DNA of 64,000 nt from Paenibacillus beijingensis (lineage in GTDB: Bacteria; Bacillota; Bacilli; Paenibacillales; Paenibacillaceae). The position numbers and the translations under genes were made by a program. The DNA lies in assembly GCF_000961095.1 (NCBI RefSeq), contig NZ_CP011058.1, positions 1,269,001 to 1,333,000 on the forward strand, given 5' to 3'. Positions 24,888-33,477 of this stretch are shown here, one piece after another; the stretch's first letter is position 1, and every line of letters begins with the position of its first letter. Under the pieces are notes generated by a model, which ran no database searches, was not told the origin of the DNA, and was given only the letters and a program-made list of their open reading frames with translations.

Positions 24888-26219
24888 TTATTTTTTCACC
24901 CGGTCATCCCAAATCTTTTGAACCTCTTCCAGCGTTTTCTCCTTGCTCAGCATGCCGCCCACATAAGCCTGCAGCGGCTTGGCAAACTCCTGGTTCGCGC
25001 CCGTCGGCCACAGCGTGTGCGCCCACGGAATCGTCTGATTCTTCTCGACGTAAGCGCTCAAATCCGCGGCAAGGGGGCCAAGCTCCGGCGTCGTTTTCAG
25101 ATCGGTGAACGCCGGGATGAGCTTGAAGGAATCGACCAGGTACTTTTGGCCGTTGTCGTGGAGCCAGGTCAGAAACTTTTTGCATTCGTCGAGGTTTTTG
25201 GCGTTCTTGTTGATGACATAGTAGCCCGGAACGCCGACCGGCATTTTCGTATCGGCGGCCGTATCGTTCAGCGGAATCGCAAACATGCCCATCTTAATGT
25301 CCGGGTTGATTTTCACAATCGAATCGATCGTCCAGACGCCCTGCTGCATCATCGCTGTTTTACCCGAGGCGAAATCCGATACCTGGTTGTCGTAGCTGGA
25401 TCCGACCGACTCCGCGCCTTTACCGTATGTGACGGTCTGATCGAGCACATCGAAGAAGCCGTTCATGTTCGCGATGTCGCTCACTTTTATTTCGCCTTTG
25501 TTGATTTTATCGATGGATGCGACGGGATCCTTCTCGTAGGCAAACGGCAGATTGAACAGGTGCTGGCCGAGCACCCACCATTCCTTGTAGCCCTCGGTAT
25601 AGGACGAAATATTCGCCGCCTTCAGCTTCTCGTTCGCCTGCTTCAGCTCCGTCAGCGTCGTTGGCACCTGATCGATGCCCGCTTTTGCAAACAGGTCCTT
25701 ATTATAAATAAAGCCGTAGCCTTCAAACGCGACCGGGAAGCCCAGCTTCTGGCCGTTTACGGTCATTCCGTCGACGGCGGAAGGAGAGACGCTGGCCATC
25801 CACGGCTCATTCGACAGATCGGCCAATTTGTCGGACCAATCGGCAATATCCGTAAACGCCTTGGTCATGAACACGTCCGGTTCGTCTCCGGAAGCGAAAC
25901 GGGTTTTGAGCAGCGTCTCGTAGTCCTTCGTCACCTGCGTCTCGATCACAACGTTCGGGTGCTCCGCCATATAGTCGGCAGCCATCGCTTTCACTTTGTC
26001 GGTAATTTCGATTTTAAACTGCATCAACTTGATCGTAATTTTTTCATTGCCCGCTGCCGAAGTGCCGCCGCCGCTTTCGTTTGTCGTACCGCTCTGCTGC
26101 GCTTCGCCGCTTTCGTTCGGCTCGCTCCCTCCGGCACAGCCGGCAAGCCCCGTCAGGAGCACCACTGCGGCGATACCGACCGTCATCCGTTGACGCACCA
26201 CTTCCAACCGTTTACGCAT
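24888..26219 (-). CDS. extracellular sugar-binding lipoprotein (SBP family 1)
   Basis: A 443-residue solute-binding protein: basic start MRKRLEVVRQR, hydrophobic segment and lipobox LAGC, then a Ser/Gly/Glu-rich linker and the mature domain with LMQFKIEITDKVKAMAADYMAEHPNVVIETQ, PDVFMTKAFTDIADW, FASGKTAMMQQGVW and PVGVPGYYVIN, the last two being the hallmarks of oligosaccharide-binding SBP1. It delivers the sugar to the two downstream permeases; ligand unknown. The start follows GGGGATTAG. A cre-like site at 26240-26253 lies 21 bases upstream. Confidence 0.93.
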   Translation of the reverse strand: MRKRLEVVRQRMTVGIAAVVLLTGLAGCAGGSEPNESGEAQQSGTTNESGGGTSAAGNEKITIKLMQFKIEITDKVKAMAADYMAEHPNVVIETQVTKDYETLLKTRFASGDEPDVFMTKAFTDIADWSDKLADLSNEPWMASVSPSAVDGMTVNGQKLGFPVAFEGYGFIYNKDLFAKAGIDQVPTTLTELKQANEKLKAANISSYTEGYKEWWVLGQHLFNLPFAYEKDPVASIDKINKGEIKVSDIANMNGFFDVLDQTVTYGKGAESVGSSYDNQVSDFASGKTAMMQQGVWTIDSIVKINPDIKMGMFAIPLNDTAADTKMPVGVPGYYVINKNAKNLDECKKFLTWLHDNGQKYLVDSFKLIPAFTDLKTTPELGPLAADLSAYVEKNQTIPWAHTLWPTGANQEFAKPLQAYVGGMLSKEKTLEEVQKIWDDRVKK

Positions 26220-26239
26220 CGACCTAATCCCCCTAGAAA

Positions 26240-26253
26240 AGAAATCGCTTACA
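26240..26253 (-). promoter_or_regulatory. cre-like site upstream of the sugar-binding protein gene
   Basis: Minus-strand TGTAAGCGATTTCT matches the CcpA consensus TGWAANCGNTNWCA at 13 of 14 positions (last base differs). Its place just before the ribosome site suits CcpA roadblock repression. Confidence 0.6.
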
Positions 26254-26314
26254 AAACAAGTGTAACGGGTTCCCGGCAAGAACGGCAGTGACGATTTTCG
26301 CCAAAAAGAGGAAT

Positions 26315-27877
26315 CTATGAATGTCTGCGCTGCTTGCGGAACTGCAGCGGTGACAAGCCGGTATGCTTCTTGAACACTTTGCCGAAATAATTTTCGTCCG
26401 CATATCCGAGTACCGACGCCATTTCCGCGACCGGCATATCGGTATGCGCAAGGAGAGAGCCGGCCTTCTCCACACGCAGCTCGGTCAGATACGTCATGAC
26501 GGTCGTGTGATACAGTTCCTTGAACTTCTTGGCGATATACTGAGGGCTGAAGTGAAAGCGCTCGGAGAGCGTCGACAAGGACAGATCCTCCTGAAAATGT
26601 TCAAGGATATATTGCCGGATCGTCTCGATTCCCCGGCTGCCGCCATCGCCCGCTCCTTGTTCCATTAGGCGCCACCACGTCTGGATGAACAGCCGCTCCC
26701 ATTCATTCAAATCGCCGATCCACTGCGGCATTGAAAAATCCGCGTCATCGTTGCCCGACATGCCCGGGCGGCTTGCCCGTTCCAATAAGACGTTGGCCTC
26801 GAGCGTATACACCTGCAATTCCTTGAGCGTCAGCGTCCCCCGCTGGCGCAGCATGCCGGTAAACGAGCGAATGATCTCGGCCGCATACGCCTTATTGCCG
26901 TTTTTCATGGCCGCCTGCAGCAGGATGTATTGATCCGCAAGGCGCGGCGCTTCCTTGCCCGGCTTGGATGGGGAGCCGGAGGCGAGAAGGTCGCATTTGA
27001 GCAGCGACGAACGCGACGCACCGATGGCAGCCGGCAGCGTATCCGCCGATGCGCCCGCGCCGCTTAAGCCGATAAGCGTTTCGAGTCCGAGCGTTTGCCG
27101 CCACGCCTCTGTAACCCGGTTCATATAGCGGCGGTATTCATCGGCAGTGCGGGGCCCGCGCTCAGGGGAGACCAGCAGCATCCACTGGTAATCGTCCAGC
27201 CGGCACAAATAATGGGAGCCGAGCGGCGTTAACGTTTCATGGGCAATATTGTTGACCGCAAAGTAAAACAGCTCCCCGTCGCCGAAATAGCGCCGGTCCA
27301 CAAGCGCGCTCCGGTTGCAGGGCAGCACGAATGCGACGCCGACGTGCTGAACGGACAGCCCGATTTTGTAGAAAATTTCGCGGATCCCGTCATGAAAGGA
27401 GGTCTCTCCTTTAAAATAGGCGGCGAGCTTGTGCTCGTCGAGCAGCGCATCCGCCTGCCGCAGCTTATGCCCTCGCTCGCGTTCCTCGCGCAGAGTCGAC
27501 TCCTGCCGCTTCCAAGCCTTCACCGCGCGCGCAAGCGCCTGCTCCAGATCGCTTTTGCGAAACGGCTTGAGCAAATAATCGACGCCGTCCGCCCGCAAAG
27601 CCGCTCTCGTATAGGAATAATGATCATAGCCGCTGACGACGATGACCTGCGTATCCCAGCTCTCCTCGCGGAGCAAGCGGAGCAGCTCCGTGCCGTCCAT
27701 GCCCGGCATGCTCATGTCGCAAAACAAAACAGCCGGTTTATGAAGGCGGATCATCTCCATCGCCTCGATGCCGTTCTCCGCCGTCAACCGTTCGGCAATG
27801 CCGAATTGGTCCCAGTCAACGGCAAGCTCAATGCCCTCCCTGACATGTTCCTCGTCGTCCACAATTAATACTTTCAC
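26315..27877 (-). CDS. YesN-type response regulator with AraC output domain
   Basis: A 520-residue regulator: CheY-like receiver (VLIVDDEEHVREGI, phospho-acceptor Asp in VLFCDMSMPGMDG, Lys in YLLKPFRK), a middle region, and a C-terminal AraC-type double HTH (LSLSTLSERFHFSPQYIAKKFKELYH and MPVAEMASVLGYADENYFGKVFKKHTGLSPLQFRKQ). It follows the kinase gene by 14 bases and is read toward the sugar ABC operon, which it very likely activates. Confidence 0.94.
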   Translation of the reverse strand: MKVLIVDDEEHVREGIELAVDWDQFGIAERLTAENGIEAMEMIRLHKPAVLFCDMSMPGMDGTELLRLLREESWDTQVIVVSGYDHYSYTRAALRADGVDYLLKPFRKSDLEQALARAVKAWKRQESTLREERERGHKLRQADALLDEHKLAAYFKGETSFHDGIREIFYKIGLSVQHVGVAFVLPCNRSALVDRRYFGDGELFYFAVNNIAHETLTPLGSHYLCRLDDYQWMLLVSPERGPRTADEYRRYMNRVTEAWRQTLGLETLIGLSGAGASADTLPAAIGASRSSLLKCDLLASGSPSKPGKEAPRLADQYILLQAAMKNGNKAYAAEIIRSFTGMLRQRGTLTLKELQVYTLEANVLLERASRPGMSGNDDADFSMPQWIGDLNEWERLFIQTWWRLMEQGAGDGGSRGIETIRQYILEHFQEDLSLSTLSERFHFSPQYIAKKFKELYHTTVMTYLTELRVEKAGSLLAHTDMPVAEMASVLGYADENYFGKVFKKHTGLSPLQFRKQRRHS

Positions 27878-27891
27878 TTCGCGTCCTCCTC

Positions 27892-29658
27892 TTAAGCCGG
27901 ATGATCAAGCGGTAACCAAAGCGTAATAACGGTCGCCTCGTAAGGGATACTCTCGATCTCCCAATCGAAGCCTTGTTCGTAGCGGAGACGCATCCGCTGC
28001 AGCACATTGATCAGCCCGATCCCGCTCTGCCGATCGTTCACGTGCTTGCGTCCCGCATATTCCCGTCTGATGCGCTCGATCGTATCGGCGCTTATCCCTT
28101 TGCCGTTATCGATGATCCGGATGCAGAGCTCCCGATTCGGGCGGAGCTCAATTCCGATGTGCAGCACCCCCGATCCGGTCCCCTTCTCAATGCCGTGCAC
28201 GATGCTGTTTTCCACGAGCGGCTGCAAAATCATTTTCGGCACCTGCACCTGCAGCGCGCCCGGCGGACAAGAAAGCGTGTAGCTCAGCTTGCTTTTAAAC
28301 CGTCCCGTTTGCAGCGACAGGTAATGCTCGATATGTTCGATCTCTTTTTGCAGCGGCACGATTTCGGTTTCCAAATCCATGCTGTAGCGCAAGATGGTGC
28401 CGAGCTCGGCGATTTTGTCGCTGATCTCCTCAGAGCCGTTGCGAAGCGCGAGCGTGCCGATCGACTGCAGCGTGTTATACAAAAAATGCGGGTTGATCTG
28501 CGCCTGCAGCATCTTAAGACGGGCCGTCGTCAGCTCCAACCGGTTCCGGTACTCCCGGTTCATCAGATCGTCCAAGCTTCGGACCATCGATTGAAAGCGG
28601 TGCTCCAGCACGCCAAGCTCATCCATCCGGATCGGGACGGGCTTTACCTCGAAGTTGCCGAGCTGAACTTGGGCGATGCTGCGCACAAGTCTCTTGAGCG
28701 GCGCGATCAGCACATAGGCCAGGAAGGAAGCGAGCACGATCACAAGGGCAACCGCCATGAGCTGAATGGCCAGCGACTGATTGAGCGTCCGGTTCGCCGA
28801 CTCATTGATGACCGATGAAGCGACAAACTTCACCATCGTTAACGGCACATCCATGTAGCTGCTTTTCACATAAATAAACACGCCGCTGCGATCGTTGATT
28901 TTTCCGGCAAACGTTCCCCGCTCGCCGTTCATTTTCCGTGCAAGGCCTTTTTGCCACTCCAAAGACGCATTCGTACCGGAACCGTACAACAATTTAAAGT
29001 CTTGGTCAATGAATAAAAAAGCGCTTTCAGATTCCGGTGTCTTCGAGACGTAGAGCGGACTGATCAAGCGTCCGATTTCATCCGTGCCGACATATAAGGA
29101 AAGGAGTCCGAGCACCTTCGAGTCCGGATAATCGACGATGCGCTTGTGATAGGCGAGCAAGCTCTCTCCTTCCACCGAAACGACCTCAAAGCGCTGGTTA
29201 TCGTGCCAGGCTTCATTGCCGCTGCTTTGAATCGTCTGCCGGATCAGCGGAACGTCGGCCCCCATTTTGCTTATGTCCGACTTGATAAACGTTTCGCCCG
29301 TTAAAGCGCTCGTATAGTGCACCGCGCGGAATTCCGGCCGGATGTTGTAGACGGCCGCCACTTGATCCGTAATATAAAGCGTCTGATAAGAGACGGACTG
29401 CTTCGATCTCAAGTAGCGCATCAGCGTCTGGTCATGGTAGAAGGTAACGGAGGTGTGGTTCAAATCGTTCAAATAGCGCTTGATATAAAAAATGCTGCTT
29501 TCCATCGCGTTCTGATTCAGCTCGATCACTTGGCGCTCTACCGATGCGGAAGTCGTCCGATACGACAGTATAACGGAGATCATGAACGGGATAACCGCCG
29601 CCACGAGCATTCCGACCAGCAGCTTCGCAAGCAAGCTTTTTTTCAGCCACATTGGCAT
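27892..29658 (-). CDS. YesM-type sensor histidine kinase
   Basis: A 588-residue membrane kinase: helix at about 12-34, large extracellular dCache-like sensor (35-290), second helix LAIQLMAVALVIVLASFLAYVLI, HAMP domain, His-kinase domain with the phospho-His in ALQAQINPHFLYNTL-like AQINPHFLYNTLQSI, and HATPase with IVHGIE, IRIIDNGKG and GIGLINVLQRM. The start MPMWLKKSLL with AAGGGGAC upstream is preferred to the longer frame. Acts with the adjacent YesN regulator; signal probably the sugar or its bound binding protein. Confidence 0.94.
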   Translation of the reverse strand: MPMWLKKSLLAKLLVGMLVAAVIPFMISVILSYRTTSASVERQVIELNQNAMESSIFYIKRYLNDLNHTSVTFYHDQTLMRYLRSKQSVSYQTLYITDQVAAVYNIRPEFRAVHYTSALTGETFIKSDISKMGADVPLIRQTIQSSGNEAWHDNQRFEVVSVEGESLLAYHKRIVDYPDSKVLGLLSLYVGTDEIGRLISPLYVSKTPESESAFLFIDQDFKLLYGSGTNASLEWQKGLARKMNGERGTFAGKINDRSGVFIYVKSSYMDVPLTMVKFVASSVINESANRTLNQSLAIQLMAVALVIVLASFLAYVLIAPLKRLVRSIAQVQLGNFEVKPVPIRMDELGVLEHRFQSMVRSLDDLMNREYRNRLELTTARLKMLQAQINPHFLYNTLQSIGTLALRNGSEEISDKIAELGTILRYSMDLETEIVPLQKEIEHIEHYLSLQTGRFKSKLSYTLSCPPGALQVQVPKMILQPLVENSIVHGIEKGTGSGVLHIGIELRPNRELCIRIIDNGKGISADTIERIRREYAGRKHVNDRQSGIGLINVLQRMRLRYEQGFDWEIESIPYEATVITLWLPLDHPA

Positions 29659-29879
29659 TGTCCCCTTGTACCGACCGATTCGATTGCCCCAAAAACGAGC
29701 CGTTCCGCTACCATAAATTCGATATATTTCGTCTATTTCCTGCACCGATCCGCCGCGCCAAGCCTCCGACCGCCGTTAACGCATCAACTTGCATCCCGTG
29801 TTAGATTCCTCTTCAGATTCGGTTCGTCTCTTCCGATATATATTACAGCTTCTATCTAAATAACGAGGTGTCTTGGATC

Positions 29880-30269
29880 ATGAAAATCGTCGATTCGAAA
29901 GAGATGTACGTTCTGAATGTGGACGTACCAAGAGGAGTTGTGTATCAAAAGCCGCGCGGTTTCTGGAAAGAGGAAGACGCGCTCCGCTTTGTCGAGGATA
30001 TGAAAACGAAAGTCATCCCTCTCCTCGAAAAGAAGAAATGGGTCGTTATTTCCGATGTCCGGGAATATAAAGTCTCTTCCATCACCGAAATACTAAACGA
30101 ATTGATCGCTTATTCCCACCAGAAGGGACAAGTCGGAGGCGGCATCATCGTCGAAAGCGCCCTCGTCAAAATGCAGCTCACCCGCAGCACCAAATCATCC
30201 GAAATCGCTCCCGTCGTCTTTACAAGTGAGGAAGAGGCGGAAGCATGGTTGAAAGAGCAAGGCTATTAA
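29880..30269 (+). CDS. small protein of SpoIIAA/STAS-like size, unknown function
   Basis: A 129-residue soluble protein with pattern of alternating strands and helices: VDSKEMYVLNVDVPRGVVYQKPRGFWKEEDALRFVEDM and later WVVISDVREYKVSSITEILNELIAYS. This resembles the SpoIIAA-like (STAS) proteins in which an Asp/Arg follows the central strand, but no family motif is conclusive. GAGGTG lies nine bases before ATG 29880; a GTG at 29868 in the same frame lacks a ribosome site. It is divergent from the yesM-type kinase; function not recognised. Confidence 0.6.
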   Translation: MKIVDSKEMYVLNVDVPRGVVYQKPRGFWKEEDALRFVEDMKTKVIPLLEKKKWVVISDVREYKVSSITEILNELIAYSHQKGQVGGGIIVESALVKMQLTRSTKSSEIAPVVFTSEEEAEAWLKEQGY

Positions 30270-30287
30270 TGGACTGACAACGCCTGG

Positions 30288-30324
30288 AACGCCCCGGATG
30301 ACGGAAGTTTTCGTCCGGGGCGTT
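30288..30324 (+). terminator. hairpin terminator after the STAS-like gene
   Basis: Arms AACGCCCCGGA (30288-30298) and TCCGGGGCGTT (30314-30324) make an 11-bp GC-rich stem; only a weak T-rich tail follows. The stretch 30325-30580 is otherwise empty apart from a possible promoter TTGGTG / TAATAT shortly before the next gene. Confidence 0.75.
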
Positions 30325-30580
30325 CTGCGTTTCCTTCAAATTAAATCCGCCCCCGAAATCTCTCGGAACCGAATTTCCTCGCTGCACTCAAGTTTGCTCT
30401 CACGCCTGTACCGGCAATGACGATTGTTTTCATTAACTACACGCTGCATAGAAGCAGGAGAAACAAATTGAGATGACGAATGCGTTTTTGTAATCCTTTT
30501 GTAATACTTTATTTTGGTGAACGTAAGATTTGCCAAGTAATATAAGGATTATCCATCCGGAAAGGAGTGAGTAACCCTCC

Positions 30581-31834
30581 ATGAGCGACTGGCTTCGTAA
30601 AATTCAGAGAGGATACGGTAAAAAGCTGGCCTCCATTCACGCATGGAACGGCGGAATCGTCGTCATCCTGGCTGTGACGGGACTCATTCTGCTGGGCGGC
30701 TTCTGGCGGGAGGTGCTCGGAGGCGGGCGACAGTGGATCAAGTGGCTGCATATTGTCATCGGTCTTGCCTCCATCGCGCCGGTCATCTATTATTTGCTGC
30801 TGGCGGGAAAGCACTGGAAGCAGCTCAAGAGTCGGCCATGGCAGAAATTGAATGTGCTGATTGTGCTCGTCCTTCTGCTCGGCTGGTTTGGCTCGGGTAT
30901 TCTGCTGTGGCAGTACCGGGCCGTAGGGCCGGCCTTCTCCAATGCGGGTTTAATCATTCATGATTTGCTGACGTGGGTAGGTCTTCCCTATATGATTTAC
31001 CATTCCCTTACCCGTACGAAATGGCTGAAGGAACCGAACCGCCGCGCGGTAAAATTCGAACGAAAAACGGTAACGGACCCCTCTGCCGCTGCGGGGCCCG
31101 CAAGCCCCCAACCTGTGTATACCCGGCGTTCGTTTATTAAAGGAGCGGTCGGCGTCGGACTGGCCGTTACCGTCGGACCGTCCTTTTTGAAATGGATGGG
31201 CAGTTCGCTGAGCGGCTTTAGCGGTTCGTCCTCCACGAATGACCTTGTACTGGCGGACAAAAATCAGTTGATCCCTGCGCCGCAGCCTTTGCCGGATTCC
31301 TTGATCCCCGCCGGGGGAGGAGCGCGCGGGAACTTCCGGGTCTTCACCGTCACGCCGATTCCTTCTTTTAATAACGACAACTGGTCGTTTACGGTGGATG
31401 GCCTTGTCGATCACAAGCTGAATTGGAACTGGGAGCAGTTCGTCCGGCTGAAACGCACCGTCCAGGTCAGCGACTTTCACTGTATTACTGGCTGGTCGGT
31501 GTACAGCAATACATGGGAAGGCATCAAGCTCAAAGAGCTGCTCGACATGGCCGGAGTCCAGCGGGCCGCGCGCTCGGTCAAGTTTTATTCGGGCGACGGC
31601 GTTTATACCGATTCGTTGACGTTGGAGCAGGCTTATATGGACGATATAATGATCGCCGTCATGCACGACGGCAAACCGATTCCAAACGATTTGGGTGGTC
31701 CGGTCCGGCTGATTGTCCCCAAAATGTACGCTTACAAGTCGGTTAAATGGGTAAAACGGATTGAGCTGATCGAAGACCCGGATTATACCGGCTACTGGGA
31801 AGAAAGAGGATATTCGAAGAATGCGTGGATCTAA
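30581..31834 (+). CDS. fused cytochrome b-like membrane domain and sulfite-oxidase-type molybdopterin oxidoreductase
   Basis: A 417-residue two-part protein. Residues 1-150 hold four membrane helices with spaced His (HAWNGG, WLHIVIG, LIIHDLLTW, YHSLTR), a pattern like MsrQ/cytochrome b561 haem ligands. A Tat-type motif TRRSFIKGAVGVGLAV (about 182-197) follows, then a sulfite-oxidase/MsrP fold with the molybdenum-ligand Cys in SDFHCITGWS and the substrate pocket PKMYAYKSVKWVKRIEL. So an MsrQ-like electron donor seems joined to an MsrP-like reductase in one chain (inference); MsrP and MsrQ are separate genes in Proteobacteria. Substrate unknown. Confidence 0.85.
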   Translation: MSDWLRKIQRGYGKKLASIHAWNGGIVVILAVTGLILLGGFWREVLGGGRQWIKWLHIVIGLASIAPVIYYLLLAGKHWKQLKSRPWQKLNVLIVLVLLLGWFGSGILLWQYRAVGPAFSNAGLIIHDLLTWVGLPYMIYHSLTRTKWLKEPNRRAVKFERKTVTDPSAAAGPASPQPVYTRRSFIKGAVGVGLAVTVGPSFLKWMGSSLSGFSGSSSTNDLVLADKNQLIPAPQPLPDSLIPAGGGARGNFRVFTVTPIPSFNNDNWSFTVDGLVDHKLNWNWEQFVRLKRTVQVSDFHCITGWSVYSNTWEGIKLKELLDMAGVQRAARSVKFYSGDGVYTDSLTLEQAYMDDIMIAVMHDGKPIPNDLGGPVRLIVPKMYAYKSVKWVKRIELIEDPDYTGYWEERGYSKNAWI

Positions 31835-31856
31835 GAGGCTGCTGGCGTCAAAGAAA

Positions 31857-31902
31857 AACAACTCCCGGCCGCCCGTCGTATACGGACCGAGCGGGAGTTG
31901 TT
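31857..31902. terminator. convergent terminator (repeated terminator type A, copy 1)
   Basis: Arms AACAACTCCCG (31857-31867) and CGGGAGTTGTT (31892-31902). The sequence of arm and loop resembles the terminator at 42150-42183, including CTCCCGGCCG and ATACGG. On the minus strand it is followed by TTTTTCTTT. Confidence 0.8.
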
Positions 31903-31905
31903 CGA

Positions 31906-32202
31906 TCATGATATAGCCCGGATCTGTCTCAATTCTTTCCGTTTCCGCAGGACTACGTTCAGCCATTCTGAGAACAGAAGCAAGGCAGCGGCTGATACGA
32001 CAAGGTACAGAGGAAATATACCAATGGTCGAAAAACCTGCAAGAAATCCAAGAAACGGTGGCATCAATGTACTGCCCGTGTACGCAACCGCCATTTGATA
32101 CCCCATAAGGGTCGAAGCATTCGTCTTGCCGAAACGAATCGGCGTCTCATGCAACATGCATGGGTAGATCGGTGCCAAGCCCAATCCTGTGAAGTGCGCC
32201 AT
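31906..32202 (-). pseudogene. C-terminal fragment of an MFS transporter
   Basis: Residues GLGLAPIYPCMLHETPIRFG, then MGYQMAVAYTGSTLMPPFLG and a last helix FPLYLVVSAAALLLF match the last two or three helices of a 12-helix MFS permease. The other about 300 residues are missing: upstream frames in 32203-32670 are disrupted and unrelated. Not functional. Confidence 0.75.
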
Positions 32203-32670
32203 AATTAGGACAGCTCTTTTTCTGTCTATCGTTCATCATCCTAAGATTTCTTCTCCATCGCTTGCGTCCGCACGAGGTTTTGACCGCCGACGTGTGACCG
32301 AGCACCGCGCGGGGCGGAAAAGAAGCTGCATATGCGCTTTCAGCATCCACCTGGAATGCCGGGCGGCGATGATCTGGCAGTTATGGCACACATGAAACGG
32401 CTTGTTCGTGTCTTGGTCAAAGTGCACGCCGACGTCATGTTCGGACACTTTAGAGTCCGGAGCTCACTCAGGGAGCACAAAGCTGCCGATAACTGTAGAC
32501 GAGCATTTAAATCTATACGACATAATACCAGTCGCCATACTAACTGGAATTGCAATAAACAAAGCAAGCCAGGCCAAAAACCGAGCAATCCAGCAGCCGC
32601 ACAATACGGAACAGCAATCCAACCGCAAACCTCGCTACTGTAGAGTGGATTCCCGTTTTATATCAAACCC
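32203..32670. other. degenerate stretch without a clear gene
   Basis: No frame looks like a complete protein. On the minus strand 32460-32600 encodes a helix-like run (RFLAWLALFIAIPVSMATG) and 32330-32448 a Cys/His-containing run (HVCHNCQIIAARHS), both short and out of frame with each other, suggesting eroded genes. Confidence 0.4.
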
Positions 32671-32970
32671 TCAGAATCCACCTGCACTAACTTTTTCAAT
32701 CGTCAACATTGATGTTACTTTCTCGGTCATGCTTTCCTCTTTTACATATGGATTCTTTTGTTTTGCTTTGATCTTAGCAAACATCCTCCGCTGAACCGTA
32801 TTTGACTGTCCTAAGCTCTGCTTGTGTACTTCAAACATGACACCAACATTTGTGTCTATCACTTTTACGTTGCTCTCGTCAGCATGATCGAAGAAAACTG
32901 CGTCTAATAACAAATCACGGTCAATGTCATACGTAGCAAGAATTGTCCAGTTTGCAGACTCAAAAGTCAC
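32671..32970 (-). CDS. hypothetical protein
   Basis: A 99-residue frame with a GTG start, no signal peptide or membrane helix: strands like WTILATYDIDRDLLLDAVFF and a basic middle NTVQRRMFAKIKAKQK. No ribosome site stands out and the surrounding DNA is eroded, so this may be a remnant. Not recognised. Confidence 0.3.
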   Translation of the reverse strand: MTFESANWTILATYDIDRDLLLDAVFFDHADESNVKVIDTNVGVMFEVHKQSLGQSNTVQRRMFAKIKAKQKNPYVKEESMTEKVTSMLTIEKVSAGGF

Positions 32971-33133
32971 AGAATATACATCGTGCTTATTTAACGACTT
33001 TCCGATGCGAATATTATTCGGATTTAGGGCTTGGTTCCGAATTTCTCCAGAAACGAAGCTTCGACGATCGTCCCAATTGTCTTTAGCCTATATTTTCGTT
33101 AAAATGTTGGCCCGACCCCAACATATATGAAAA

Positions 33134-33163
33134 AAAGGCCGGGGATGCTTTCCCTCGGCCTTT
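33134..33163 (-). terminator. probable terminator of the lar operon
   Basis: Arms AAAGGCCG (33134-33141) and CGGCCTTT (33156-33163), loop with a GGGG/CCCT extension, and a T-run on the minus strand. It is the first good minus-strand terminator after larC; the repeat array 33251-33435 would then lie in the operon's 3' untranslated region. Confidence 0.65.
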
Positions 33164-33250
33164 CCTTGTGCGGCGCTTCCGCTACAACCCGATAATACTC
33201 TAGTAGAACGACCCTGAAAAACTGTTTCCATTACGGGTTGTTCTTGGATG

Positions 33251-33435
33251 CTAACGGAAGCAGTGGACGTTATTCCGCTCATGTTGTTCGATTTGAAAAT
33301 CTAACGGAAGTATCGGACCTTATTTCGGTTTTTCGGTCTGAAAATAGACCATTTTCAATCGATTAAGAGCTGTGAGTTCCGTTAGATATCCAAATGGGCT
33401 CATAAATGCAAAATAAGAGCACTGAGTTCCGTTAG
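33251..33435. repeat. CTAACGGAA repeat array, two direct and two inverted copies
   Basis: CTAACGGAAG starts at 33251 and 33301; inverted copies TTCCGTTAG end at 33385 and 33435. The motif is followed by a variable block and a TTATT or, inverted, AATAAGAGC-type block. Similar noncoding CTAACGGAA elements recur in many Paenibacillus intergenic regions (from memory). Copies in opposite directions can pair into a large cruciform. Confidence 0.75.
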
Positions 33436-33477
33436 ATCATCGGAAGGTTTTTCGGAGCGAGCGACTCAGATCCCCAT

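Noticed and set aside
32236..32448. Cys/His ORF HVCHNCQ
   Set aside because: Eroded DNA, no start context, no family; kept only as part of a degenerate stretch.
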